NCBI GenBank assembly: GCA_015485125.1
Contig: WFUE01000214.1
Coordinates: 1 to 32,306 of the forward strand
DNA from: Lysobacterales bacterium
GTDB lineage: Bacteria > Pseudomonadota > Gammaproteobacteria > Xanthomonadales > S139-57
Direction: 5' to 3'
DNA length: 32,306 nucleotides
Position 1 is the stretch's first letter, and the number at the start of each line of letters is the position of its first letter. The translations under genes were made by a program, and so were the position numbers. A model generated the notes under the pieces. It made no database searches. It was not told the origin of the DNA and saw only the letters and a list, made by a program, of their open reading frames with translations. This document shows positions 1-7,285 of this stretch, one piece after another.

Positions 1-17
1 ATGTGTATAAGAGACAG
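1..17. other. Residual Nextera transposon mosaic-end adapter
   Basis: The first 17 bases read ATGTGTATAAGAGACAG. This is the 3' part of the 19-bp Nextera mosaic end used in tagmentation libraries. The clpX reading frame runs cleanly up to this point and then meets the adapter, so the bases are a library artefact and not genomic. They mark the true left end of the assembled contig. Confidence 0.95.
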
Positions 18-616
18 GTGATGGAGGGGTTGTCGGACTTGCGGGAAACCTTGTCGATCTCGTCAATATAGACAATGCCGTTCTGGGCCTTGTCCACATC
101 GTAGTCACACTTCTGCAACAGTTTCTGGATGATGTTTTCCACATCCTCGCCCACGTAACCGGCTTCGGTCAGGGTGGTGGCATCGGCGATGGTGAACGGC
201 ACGTTGAGCATGCGGGCAAGCGTTTCAGCCAGCAGGGTCTTGCCGGAACCGGTGGGACCGATCAGCAGGATATTGCTCTTGGCCAGCTCGACCTCGTCCT
301 CGTCCTTGCCGGCTTCCAGGCGCTTGTAGTGGTTGTACACCGCCACCGAAAGCACCTTCTTGGCCCGCTCCTGACCAATGACATACTGGTCGAGACCAGC
401 GTGTATTTCCGTCGGCGTGGGCAGGGCGTCCAGATCCCTGTGTTCCACGCCCTGCAGTTCTTCGCGAATGATGTCGTTGCACAGATCGACGCATTCGTCG
501 CAGATATAGACGCTGGGGCCTGCAATCAGCTTCTTGACTTCATGTTGGGATTTGCCGCAGAAGGAGCAGTACAGGGTACGATCACGCCCCTTTTTTCCCG
601 TCTCTCGATCACTCAT
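18..616 (-). CDS. clpX: ATP-dependent Clp protease ATP-binding subunit ClpX (partial, 3' end missing)
   Basis: ClpX is the AAA+ unfoldase that feeds substrates into the ClpP chamber in the cytoplasm. About 199 N-terminal residues are present out of roughly 425 in the family. The start is MSDRETGKK. The N-terminal zinc-binding domain has cysteines near residues 17, 20, 39 and 42 (CSFC and CDEC). The AAA+ domain follows with Walker A GPTGSGKT near residue 118 and Walker B IVYIDEID. The frame stops at the Nextera adapter, so the truncation is an assembly edge and not a broken gene. The ORF track misses it because no stop codon lies inside the window. It lies 165 bp downstream of clpP in the standard tig-clpP-clpX order. 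A strong terminator separates it from clpP, so it probably also has its own promoter. Confidence 0.96.
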
Positions 617-678
617 GCGTTCCGCTTGCCTCTGGTTCTATTTTCATGCGTGCAAGCTTATCACAGCTGTGCCTGCGG

Positions 679-706
679 TCTATAGCACCATTGCGCAGTC
701 CTGCAA
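679..706 (-). promoter_or_regulatory. Candidate clpX promoter
   Basis: On the minus strand TTGCAG (701-706) is followed after 16 nt by TATAGA (679-684). It sits between the clpP terminator and the clpX start, where a separate promoter is expected. The -35 match is poor, so this is an inference from position plus a fair -10. Confidence 0.3.
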
Positions 707-726
707 ATTGCCACTCCCCAGTGCAC

Positions 727-754
727 AAAAAAGCCGGCAGGTTGCCCTGCCGGC
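727..754 (-). terminator. Rho-independent terminator after clpP
   Basis: On the minus strand a perfect 9-bp stem (GCCGGCAGG / CCTGCCGGC, 746-754 with 733-741) closes a GCAA tetraloop and is followed directly by six T residues (727-732). It lies 27 nt past the clpP stop codon and ahead of clpX. It should reduce read-through from tig-clpP into clpX. Confidence 0.9.
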
Positions 755-781
755 CAAGTTACGCGAACGTGTCGTAGCGCG

Positions 782-1399
782 TCAGTCTGCGTTTTCTTCG
801 CTGGTGCGCTTGCTCAATACCTGATCGATGATGCCGTACTCGGCGGCGGCTTCCGCGCTCATAAAGTTGTCACGGTCGGTGTCCTGCTCGATTTTTTCCA
901 GAGGCTGGCCGGTATGTTCCGCCAGCATGCGATTGAGCTTGTCCTTCAGTTGCAGGATCTCGCGAGCATGAATTTCAATGTCGGAGGCCTGGCCCTGAAA
1001 ACCACCCAGCGGCTGGTGAATCATCACCCGGGAGTTGGGCAGTGCGAAACGCTTGCCCGGCTCGCCCGCAGCCAGCAGGAAAGCGCCCATGCTGGCGGCC
1101 TGGCCGATGCACATGGTGGAGACATGCGGCTTGATGAACTGCATGGTGTCATAAATGGCCATGCCGGCCGTTACCGAGCCGCCCGGGCTGTTGATGTAGA
1201 AATGGATATCCTTGTCGGGATTTTCCGATTCCAGAAACAGGAGCTGGGCCACGATCAGGTTGGCCACCTGGTCTTCCACCGGGCCCACCAGAAAAATCAC
1301 CCGCTCCTTGAGCAGGCGCGAGTAGATATCGTATGCCCGTTCACCCCTGGCGCTTTGTTCCACCACCATGGGCACCAGGTTGAGTGCCTGTACATCCAT
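782..1399 (-). CDS. clpP: ATP-dependent Clp protease proteolytic subunit ClpP
   Basis: ClpP is the serine protease that forms the tetradecameric chamber served by ClpX and/or ClpA. It is 205 aa, normal for the family. The catalytic triad is visible: Ser103 in QAASMGAF, His128 in MIHQPLGG and Asp177 in DTDRDNF. The spacings of 25 and 49 residues equal those of E. coli ClpP. The substrate-binding strand INSPGGSV is present. The short N-terminal region before the conserved [19 protein letters not shown] is consistent with a propeptide. The start lies 14 nt after the tig stop codon, so tig and clpP are almost certainly cotranscribed. A strong terminator follows. Confidence 0.98.
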   Translation of the reverse strand: MDVQALNLVPMVVEQSARGERAYDIYSRLLKERVIFLVGPVEDQVANLIVAQLLFLESENPDKDIHFYINSPGGSVTAGMAIYDTMQFIKPHVSTMCIGQAASMGAFLLAAGEPGKRFALPNSRVMIHQPLGGFQGQASDIEIHAREILQLKDKLNRMLAEHTGQPLEKIEQDTDRDNFMSAEAAAEYGIIDQVLSKRTSEENAD

Positions 1400-1413
1400 A
1401 CCGATTGCCTCCG

Positions 1414-2682
1414 TCAGGCTTCGCCCTTCATGACTTCAGAGAAGGTTTTCTTGCTCACTTGCGCTTCGGCCTGCTCCGCCACCCATTCGGTGATCTGGTC
1501 TTCCATGGCCTGCTGGCGCACCTGCGCCATCAGCTGTTCATTGCTCAGGTAGTAGCGTACCACTTCTTCGGGGCGTTCGTAGGTGGAAGCAACCATTTCG
1601 ATCAGCTGGTTGACCCGCTCGGGTTCTACCGTCAGGTTGGCCTGCTTGGCCAGTGCCCGCAGAATCAGGGCTGCGCGCACGCGCTTTTCCGCCTCTTCCT
1701 GGCCATTTTCCACGCTCTGGCCCTGTTGTTCGGCAGCCTGCTGCAGATGCTTGAGTTCTTCTTCCACCAGGCTGGGTGGCAGTTCGAAATCGGCAAACTT
1801 CTCCAGCAGCGCATCCAGCACCGCCTGCTTCAGGCGGGCTTTCAGGGTAGCGGTCAGCTCGCGTTCCAGGTTGGCACGGACTTCCTTGCGGAAATCCTCC
1901 ATCTCGCCACTTTCCACCGCAAAGCTCTGAATGAATTCCGCATCCACTTCCGGCAGGCTGGCCTCGGCCACGCGCACCGGCTTCATGCTGACCTGCACGG
2001 TCTTGCCAGCCAGCTTCTCCTCGCGCCAGTCCTCGGGGAAGGTCACTTCCACCTCGACGTTGTCATCCACCTTGGCGCCTTCCAGCGCCTTTTCCATGGC
2101 TTCCGGCACGCCACCACTGCCGAGGATGGCGCCCATGCGCTCCGGCTCACCTTCCGGGTACTGGAAGTCATCCGCCACAGCCCGCATCTCGAAGACCACC
2201 AGGTCCCCTTCCTGAGCCGGGCGTTCCACGTCTTCCCAGCTCTTGCGCTGCTGGCGCAAGGTCTCGATCATGTCGTCGATGTCACTGTCGCCCACTTCGG
2301 CTTCGATCTTCTCGACCTTCAGTCCGGCGAGGTCCAGCTCACCCAGGTCCGGGAAGACATCGAACTCCATGACATAGGTGAAGCCCTGCTCGTCCCGGGT
2401 ATCCACCAGCTTGGGCATGGCCACCGGCTCCAGTGATTCCTGCTCCAGTGCCTGACCCAGGCTTTCCTGCATCATTTCGGACAACACCTCGCCACGAACC
2501 TGCTTGCCGTAGCGCTGACGCACCACCGAAGCCGGCACCTTGCCCGGACGAAAGCCCTTGATACGAACCTGGCCACGCAGTTCATTGAGTTTTTCATCCA
2601 CCTTGCCGGCAATTTGCGCCTCTTCCAGCGTGACGGTCATCTTGCGACCCAGGGTACCGGTGTTTTCTACAGTGACTTGCAT
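1414..2682 (-). CDS. tig: Trigger factor, ribosome-associated chaperone and peptidyl-prolyl isomerase
   Basis: Trigger factor binds the ribosome exit tunnel and protects nascent chains. The protein is 422 aa, in the usual range of 430 to 480. The ribosome-docking signature GFRPGKVP is at residues 43-50. A PPIase (FKBP-like) domain follows at roughly 150-240, including [16 protein letters not shown]. The long helical C-terminal chaperone domain runs from about 250 to the end. The start is well supported by GGAGG 4 nt upstream. The gene begins only 49 nt after the 3' CCA of the tRNA-Leu gene. I see neither a terminator nor a convincing promoter in that gap, so it is probably transcribed from the tRNA promoter. 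Confidence 0.98.
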   Translation of the reverse strand: MQVTVENTGTLGRKMTVTLEEAQIAGKVDEKLNELRGQVRIKGFRPGKVPASVVRQRYGKQVRGEVLSEMMQESLGQALEQESLEPVAMPKLVDTRDEQGFTYVMEFDVFPDLGELDLAGLKVEKIEAEVGDSDIDDMIETLRQQRKSWEDVERPAQEGDLVVFEMRAVADDFQYPEGEPERMGAILGSGGVPEAMEKALEGAKVDDNVEVEVTFPEDWREEKLAGKTVQVSMKPVRVAEASLPEVDAEFIQSFAVESGEMEDFRKEVRANLERELTATLKARLKQAVLDALLEKFADFELPPSLVEEELKHLQQAAEQQGQSVENGQEEAEKRVRAALILRALAKQANLTVEPERVNQLIEMVASTYERPEEVVRYYLSNEQLMAQVRQQAMEDQITEWVAEQAEAQVSKKTFSEVMKGEA

Positions 2683-2731
2683 GTTGCCTCCAAAGCGTGG
2701 CAGCCGTCGCCGCCTGTCATCTCGTGGTGTA

Positions 2732-2816
<85 letters not shown>

Positions 2817-2834
2817 CTGAAAGTTGGGCACAAA

Positions 2835-2900
2835 CGCCTGTTGGAACGGCAACCCGGGGCCAATGCACGCGGAGCTTGACGGTCGGACGACCAACAGGCG
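2835..2900. repeat. 10-bp perfect inverted repeat in the His-Leu tRNA spacer
   Basis: CGCCTGTTGG (2835-2844) is the exact reverse complement of CCAACAGGCG (2891-2900), with 46 nt between. The whole element sits in the 91-nt spacer between tRNA-His and tRNA-Leu. In the minus-strand precursor it would form a long stem closing a GC-rich internal region. It may be a processing stem, for example for an RNase, or a partial attenuator, because only UUUG follows it. Confidence 0.7.
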
Positions 2901-2907
2901 AGAAAAA

Positions 2908-2984
2908 TGGGGTGGACGATGGGTTTTGAACCCACGACCTCTGGAGCCACAATCCAGTGCTCTACCAACTGAGCTACGCCCACC
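2908..2984 (-). tRNA. tRNA-His (anticodon GUG)
   Basis: The acceptor GTGGGCG pairs with CGTCCAC. The extra encoded G at -1 (position 2984) faces discriminator C73, the identity mark of tRNA-His. The anticodon loop TTGTGGC gives GUG. The T loop is TTCAAAA. The CCA is encoded. Length is 77 nt including G-1 and CCA. Confidence 0.97.
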
Positions 2985-3012
2985 ATTGTATAAACCTTGT
3001 CTTTCCAGGGAC

Positions 3013-3089
3013 TGGCGCGCCTGGCAGGACTCGAACCTGCAACCCTCGGCTTAGAAGGCCGATGCTCTATCCGGTTGAGCTACAGGCGC
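3013..3089 (-). tRNA. tRNA-Arg (anticodon UCU)
   Basis: The acceptor GCGCCTG pairs with CAGGCGC, followed by discriminator G and encoded CCA. The anticodon arm TCGGC-CTTCTAA-GCCGA gives UCU, which reads AGA/AGG arginine codons. The T arm has the standard GGTTCGAGTCC. Length is 77 nt. It is the second gene of the cluster in transcription order. Confidence 0.97.
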
Positions 3090-3120
3090 AGTTGAGAACC
3101 TGGCCACGGCACCGCCGGGT

Positions 3121-3197
3121 TGGTCGGGGTAGAGGGATTCGAACCCCCGACATTCTGCTCCCAAAGCAGACGCGCTACCAGACTGCGCTATACCCCG
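3121..3197 (-). tRNA. tRNA-Pro (anticodon UGG)
   Basis: The acceptor CGGGGTA pairs with TACCCCG, followed by discriminator A and encoded CCA. The anticodon arm TCTGC-TTTGGGA-GCAGA gives UGG. Length is 77 nt. It is the first gene transcribed from the promoter just upstream, so the order is Pro-Arg-His-Leu. Confidence 0.97.
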
Positions 3198-3225
3198 ATG
3201 CACTCGGTTGACCCTGAGCCAGCGA

Positions 3226-3254
3226 ATGGTACGGATTGCACTGGTGGCAGTCAA
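3226..3254 (-). promoter_or_regulatory. Sigma70-type promoter of the tRNA cluster
   Basis: On the minus strand TTGACT (3249-3254) and TACCAT (3226-3231) are separated by exactly 17 nt. The -10 lies about 28 nt before the 5' end of tRNA-Pro. Position, spacing and a 5/6 match at -35 make it the likely start of the tRNA-tig-clpP transcript. Confidence 0.7.
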
Positions 3255-3371
3255 TAGCGCGATGGAAAAAACAGATCTTCCCATTCCCGCACCGATTGAA
3301 CCGAATCGGCTTGACCATGCGGAACCCGATTGGTTGTTAACAGCGAACAAACCATGGAGTATAGTTCCGTC

Positions 3372-4436
3372 ATGGACAGCCAGACACTGACACGGTTTAC
3401 CGCCTTCGAGCACCTGCCACATGCCGCCCTGGACCAGCTGGCGCAGGCGGGCCGGTTACTCACCTACAAGCGCAAGGACATCCTGTTCCACAAGGGTGAT
3501 GTCAGCCAGGAAGCGTTCTATTTGCTGGAAGGCGATGTACTGGCTCGATATCCGGATGGCCGGGAAAAGTCCATCGCCCACAACCAGGACAGCGCCCGCT
3601 ACCCGGTTGGCAATCTCAACCCGCGCCCCTTTGATCTGAGCGCCATCAGTAAGCTGGTGCAGGTTTTCGCCATCGATCGCGAGACACAGGACCGCATTCT
3701 GGCCATGGCCAACCTGAGTGACGCAGAACCGTCTTCCTCAGAAACCGCCTTGCAGGTACAGGAAACGGAAGTGGATCCTGAATGGCTGTTTCGCATGTTG
3801 CAATCCCCCGCCTTTGCCACCATGCCCGCCGACAAGATCGATCAATTCATGGCTGCGATCGAACAGATCGAACTACCTGCAGGTGAAACTGTCATTCGCC
3901 AGGGAGAACCCGGTGACTACTACTACCTGATACAAAAGGGCTCGGTGGTGGTGGAACGGGAACAAGGTTCGGTCACCTTTCCCATCGCCACTCTGCAGGC
4001 GGACAGCGCTTTTGGCGAAGAAGCCCTGTTGAATGATCATGCCACCCGCAATGCTACTGTACGCATGGTCGAGGATGGCGTACTGGTTCGCCTGCACCGG
4101 GAAGCCTTCAAAAAGCTGCTGGAGCCCGTATTCGTCCACAGCATATCCGCACAGGAGCTGCCTGCGTTGCTGGAAACAGGCAGCCATCAACTGGTCGATG
4201 TGCGCCTGCAACCGGAGTACGCCCGTCATCACCTGAAGAACAGCATCAACCTGCCGCTGTTTCAGTTACGCAAGCGCATGGATGAGCTGCCCACGGACAA
4301 ACCGCTGCTCCTGCTGTGTGACAGCGGCGTGCAATCCAGAGCCGCGGCTTTCATCCTCAAGGAAAAGGGTTTTGATACCGCCGTGCTGGAAGGCGGGCTC
4401 AGCCAGCTGCAACCGGAAAAAGACCCGGCAGAATAA
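3372..4436 (+). CDS. Double cyclic-nucleotide-binding domain protein with C-terminal rhodanese (paralog 1)
   Basis: This is a cytoplasmic protein of 354 aa. It has two CNB (cAMP-receptor-like) domains, at about 12-115 and 145-255, and a rhodanese domain from about 260 to 350. The second CNB carries a recognisable phosphate-binding cassette, FGEEALL with TRNATV (214-230). The first lacks one and has SARYPV..LNPRP (74-86) in its place. The rhodanese loop CDSGVQSR holds a candidate active-site Cys316, so sulfur-transfer or phosphatase-like chemistry is possible but unproven. The ORF track begins at a TTG (3330). I prefer ATG 3372, preceded by GGAG 12 nt upstream; ATG 3354 is an alternative. It is divergent from the tRNA cluster. 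A close architectural paralog lies at 6224-7285. The ligand and partner are unknown. Confidence 0.88.
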   Translation: MDSQTLTRFTAFEHLPHAALDQLAQAGRLLTYKRKDILFHKGDVSQEAFYLLEGDVLARYPDGREKSIAHNQDSARYPVGNLNPRPFDLSAISKLVQVFAIDRETQDRILAMANLSDAEPSSSETALQVQETEVDPEWLFRMLQSPAFATMPADKIDQFMAAIEQIELPAGETVIRQGEPGDYYYLIQKGSVVVEREQGSVTFPIATLQADSAFGEEALLNDHATRNATVRMVEDGVLVRLHREAFKKLLEPVFVHSISAQELPALLETGSHQLVDVRLQPEYARHHLKNSINLPLFQLRKRMDELPTDKPLLLLCDSGVQSRAAAFILKEKGFDTAVLEGGLSQLQPEKDPAE

Positions 4437-4465
4437 TCCCCGTCAGACCGCCCTTCTTCGCAGTT

Positions 4466-5344
4466 TCATACCCGCGCTTCCATGGCTTGAAGCAGTCGCC
4501 GGCGATAGACGGCGGCCGGGTCTTCGGCGATATGCGCCTGCACCACCTGATCATATTCCGGATGCAATTGCAGCAAACGCCGGCCATGAGCCTGTTGCAA
4601 AGCCGCGGCATCCCCGGCGAAGCTGACGCCACCCACATGTTCCACGAACACATCACAGGCCAGACGGTTCTGCCAGCCGGCCTTGGCGGCCCGGCGGGAA
4701 AAATCGTTCTCCTCACCATAACCTCTGGGGAAGCGCCGCTCGTCAAACAACCCCACCTGCCGCAGGGCGGCGCGGCGAATCCACATGCAGAAACCCACTG
4801 CCGTGGGAATTTCCACGGAACACCCCGGCAACACCCTGGCACAGAGCGCGTCCAGCGCCTGGCGGGTCCAGCCGGACGGCAACGGGTTGTCCTCGCAAAA
4901 ACAGGGGAAGCTGGCTATGGTGGCATTGTTGGAAAAAGGCGTCAGCGTGGCAATGGCCGGATTGGCGCGGGCCTGTGCATTCATCCGCTGTAACCAGCCG
5001 GGGCTGACCAGGGCATCCGCGTTCAGAAGCACCACATTGCGCATGCGGCTGGCTCGCATGCCTTCGTTGACGCTGGCCGTAAACCCCCGGTTCCGATCAT
5101 GCTCCAGCAAGCGCATCGGATGCAGGCATCGATGACTGAACTCCCGGAGCATGTCCGCCATTTCCGGCTCCGGGCTGCAATCATTGATCAGCACCAGACG
5201 GAAACGCCCCGGCGGTTCAGACCGGTTCAGTGCCTCCAGGGCCTTCCGGGTCAAATCCACATCACGATAGACCGGTAGAACCACATCCACCGGCAGGCGA
5301 AAGGACAGTGCATCCAACCAGCCGGCCCAGCCTTTCAACTTCAC
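4466..5344 (-). CDS. Glycosyltransferase family 2 (rhamnosyltransferase-like)
   Basis: A GT-A fold glycosyltransferase of about 292 aa, probably transferring a sugar from a nucleotide sugar to a surface glycan or similar acceptor. The N-terminal strand VDVVLPVYRD and the nucleotide-binding LINDCSPEP are followed by LLNADALVSPGW, which supplies the DxD-like metal site (NAD). GFCMWIRR and GYGEENDFSRR supply the acceptor-side acid motif. The ORF track extends to an ATG at 5560. That part is composition shadow and overlaps the plus-strand gene. I place the start at GTG 5344, with GGTGGA 7 nt upstream; GTG 5356 is also possible. It is convergent with the CNB-rhodanese gene and stands alone, with no neighbouring polysaccharide genes. 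Confidence 0.85.
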   Translation of the reverse strand: MKLKGWAGWLDALSFRLPVDVVLPVYRDVDLTRKALEALNRSEPPGRFRLVLINDCSPEPEMADMLREFSHRCLHPMRLLEHDRNRGFTASVNEGMRASRMRNVVLLNADALVSPGWLQRMNAQARANPAIATLTPFSNNATIASFPCFCEDNPLPSGWTRQALDALCARVLPGCSVEIPTAVGFCMWIRRAALRQVGLFDERRFPRGYGEENDFSRRAAKAGWQNRLACDVFVEHVGGVSFAGDAAALQQAHGRRLLQLHPEYDQVVQAHIAEDPAAVYRRRLLQAMEARV

Positions 5345-5491
5345 GGTCGAATCCACCGTAGTTTGGTCTGGCTTGCCAACTCCAGCCGGACCATTCCCTG
5401 CAAAACCACCCTTTTGGCAGGCGGTAGCGACTGGTATGCTTCTTGCTTTGTTGCAAGTACGAACATTCTGATTACCAATAACGAGGTCAAT

Positions 5492-5740
5492 ATGGGTCAA
5501 GGCTCCACCGGCAATATCATCGCGGCACTGGCTTCCTTTTTCATCCCCGGGCTGGGGCAATTATTGCAGGGCCGCTTGCTGATGGCCATCGCGCAGTTTA
5601 TTGCCTGGGGCATTTCCCTGGCGCTGGTCTGGCTGCTGGTGGGCTGGATTCTGGTGCCGCTGGTCTATCTGTGGACCATTCTGGATGCAGCTCTCTACCG
5701 CCCGGAACCCTGCAATCCGCAACCCCCGGGCCAAGTCTGA
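5492..5740 (+). CDS. Small two-helix membrane protein (TM2-like)
   Basis: An 82-aa protein starting MGQGSTGN, with GAGGT 4 nt before the ATG. Two hydrophobic helices are predicted at about residues 7-30 and 33-60. The first contains FFIPGLGQLLQGR, a glycine/proline turn motif shared with TM2-like and small inner-membrane proteins that carry IPG.GQ. The tail is short, charged and proline-rich (RPEPCNPQPPGQ). The ORF track overstates it by 43 residues. No function can be assigned. A weak promoter-like pair (TTGGCA, 15 nt, TATGCT) lies at 5414-5440. A CCCGGG inverted repeat spans the stop codon, but without a T tract. Confidence 0.75.
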   Translation: MGQGSTGNIIAALASFFIPGLGQLLQGRLLMAIAQFIAWGISLALVWLLVGWILVPLVYLWTILDAALYRPEPCNPQPPGQV

Positions 5741-5759
5741 CCCGGGAGTCCGGCAGGGC

Positions 5760-6200
5760 CTATCCAGCCAGTTGCTGTTGTACCCAGTTGATCAGCATGG
5801 GTAACTGCATGGCACCGGGCTGGCGGGCCTTTTCCTGCCCATTTTGAAACAGCGCCAGGGTGGGAATGGAGCGAATGCCCATCTGGGCCGACAGCTGCGG
5901 CACCTGCTCGGTGTTGACCTTCAACAGACGCACATGGGGCTCCAGCCGGGCTGCCGCCTGCTCAAACACGGGCGCCATCATCTTGCAGGGACCGCACCAG
6001 GACGCCCAGAAATCCACCAGCACCGGAATATTGTTGCGCTGAATGTGCTTCTGGAAGGCAGCGGCATCGACTTCAACCGGTCGACCGGCGAACAGGGGCT
6101 GATGGCACTTGCCGCATTTGGGGCCATCCTTCAGGCGCTGTGCACTCAAGCGGTTGACTGCCAGACAATGCGGGCAGACCACCTCCATGGTTGATTGCAT
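5760..6200 (-). CDS. trxC: Thioredoxin 2 (zinc-containing TrxC)
   Basis: TrxC is a cytoplasmic disulfide reductase linked in E. coli to oxidative stress. The 146-aa protein has the diagnostic N-terminal zinc site, CPHC (9-12) and CGKC (29-32). The thioredoxin domain follows with active site WCGPC (68-72) and the cis-proline segment IRSIPTLALF. The start ATG at 6200 is preceded by GGAGG with a 6-nt spacer; the internal ATG (MEVV) is less well placed. It begins 23 nt after the stop of the CNB-rhodanese gene and is therefore probably the last gene of a three-gene operon. Pairing with a rhodanese protein suggests a shared thiol or persulfide theme, which is inference. Confidence 0.95.
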   Translation of the reverse strand: MQSTMEVVCPHCLAVNRLSAQRLKDGPKCGKCHQPLFAGRPVEVDAAAFQKHIQRNNIPVLVDFWASWCGPCKMMAPVFEQAAARLEPHVRLLKVNTEQVPQLSAQMGIRSIPTLALFQNGQEKARQPGAMQLPMLINWVQQQLAG

Positions 6201-6223
6201 GCTAAACCTCCGAATAAATGAAT

Positions 6224-7285
6224 TTATCCGGATGTGGTGGCGGCGGCGCGTTTTCTCAACAGAGCATTGATACCGCCACGCATGACGGCCACCTTGAAGC
6301 CGGCATCCTTCATGATGAAACTGGCGGCGGCACTGAGACTGCCATCTTCACAGCACACCACATAACGTCGCTGGCGATTCAACTTTGGCAGGGTTTCCCG
6401 CAGGCGTTCGAAGGGCAGATTCTTCGCCCCGCGAATCTTGCGCATGCGCGTCGCCTCCGGCGAACGTACATCCAGCAGCCAGGCGCGGTCTTTCAGCAAC
6501 AGTGGCACCTGCCTGGGTTCGATCCAGGTCAGTGCCGGCTGCTTGAGCAGTGCATTGAACTGGTCGCGGGCAATGGAGCACAGCTCGCCATCGGTGACCA
6601 TCAGCACATCCGCATTCCTGGGGCTGGCACTCAGCAAGGCATCTTCACCGAAAAGGTCGCCCGGCCCCAGCATGGCCAGCACGGTATCCCCCAGCTGCCG
6701 CTTCACCGCGCAACGCCCCCGGCGCACAATATAGGCCCGGTCACCCTGCTCACCCTGGCGAATGATGACATCTCCGGCTCTGCAATGATGCAATTGCAGA
6801 TTTTCCAGCAGGGGGCGCAGGTGCATCATGGGCACTTTTTCCAGTACCGGCGAGGCAAACAAACGCGCCAGCCAGCGCGAGGAACCTTCCGCCAGTTCGG
6901 GCTTTTCCTCCATCAACGCATTGGCCGCCTCATTCCAGATGCGCACCCGCTGCAAGAAAGCACGGGAGATGGCTCCCAGCATGGCACTGCGGCTGGCAAT
7001 CCGTACAGTCCAGCGGCGGGGATGGGTATCCACCACCGCATAACGCGCACTGTGGCCGGAAGCCTGGATGCTGCGCTGTACCTGACCGTTTTCATCCAGC
7101 AATTCCACGCTGCCCGCCAGCAGGTAGAAGCTCTCGCGGGCGGCATCACCAACCTCGAACAACACCTCGCCTTGCTCATGACGCTCAAAGCGCATGGCTT
7201 CCGCCGCCATGGCCAGGTTTTCAGCACGAAAACCATCCAGTGGATAGAACTGCCGCAGTTGGGCAAAGGGTTCGGCCTTGATCAT
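6224..7285 (-). CDS. Double cyclic-nucleotide-binding domain protein with C-terminal rhodanese (paralog 2)
   Basis: This 353-aa protein has the same order as the 3372-4436 product: CNB (about 14-115), CNB (145-250), rhodanese (255-345). The second CNB has a clear phosphate-binding cassette, FGEDALL..SPRNAD (212-226). The first has SARYAV..THPRR (79-91) in its place, the same substitution as in the paralog. The rhodanese loop reads CEDGSLSA (312-319): the Cys is kept but the Arg that follows in paralog 1 (SR) is Ala. Its ATG overlaps the stop of the upstream GGDEF/EAL gene in an ATGA arrangement, which implies translational coupling. trxC follows after 23 nt. Role unknown; a cytoplasmic sensor-effector joining nucleotide and sulfur signals is a reasonable guess. 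Confidence 0.88.
   Translation of the reverse strand: MIKAEPFAQLRQFYPLDGFRAENLAMAAEAMRFERHEQGEVLFEVGDAARESFYLLAGSVELLDENGQVQRSIQASGHSARYAVVDTHPRRWTVRIASRSAMLGAISRAFLQRVRIWNEAANALMEEKPELAEGSSRWLARLFASPVLEKVPMMHLRPLLENLQLHHCRAGDVIIRQGEQGDRAYIVRRGRCAVKRQLGDTVLAMLGPGDLFGEDALLSASPRNADVLMVTDGELCSIARDQFNALLKQPALTWIEPRQVPLLLKDRAWLLDVRSPEATRMRKIRGAKNLPFERLRETLPKLNRQRRYVVCCEDGSLSAAASFIMKDAGFKVAVMRGGINALLRKRAAATTSG

Noticed and set aside
1384-2436. 350-aa plus-strand ORF over trigger factor
   Set aside because: Shadow of tig. It has no domain character, is rich in His/Leu/Gln as expected for the reverse of a GC-rich gene, and has no ribosome site.
5345-5560. N-terminal extension of the glycosyltransferase
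   Set aside because: It overlaps the plus-strand small membrane gene and has no GT2 character. The domain begins just after the chosen GTG.
5725-5746. CCCGGG...CCCGGG inverted repeat at the end of the small membrane gene, considered as a terminator
   Set aside because: Only 6 bp, with a 10-nt loop and no T tract.
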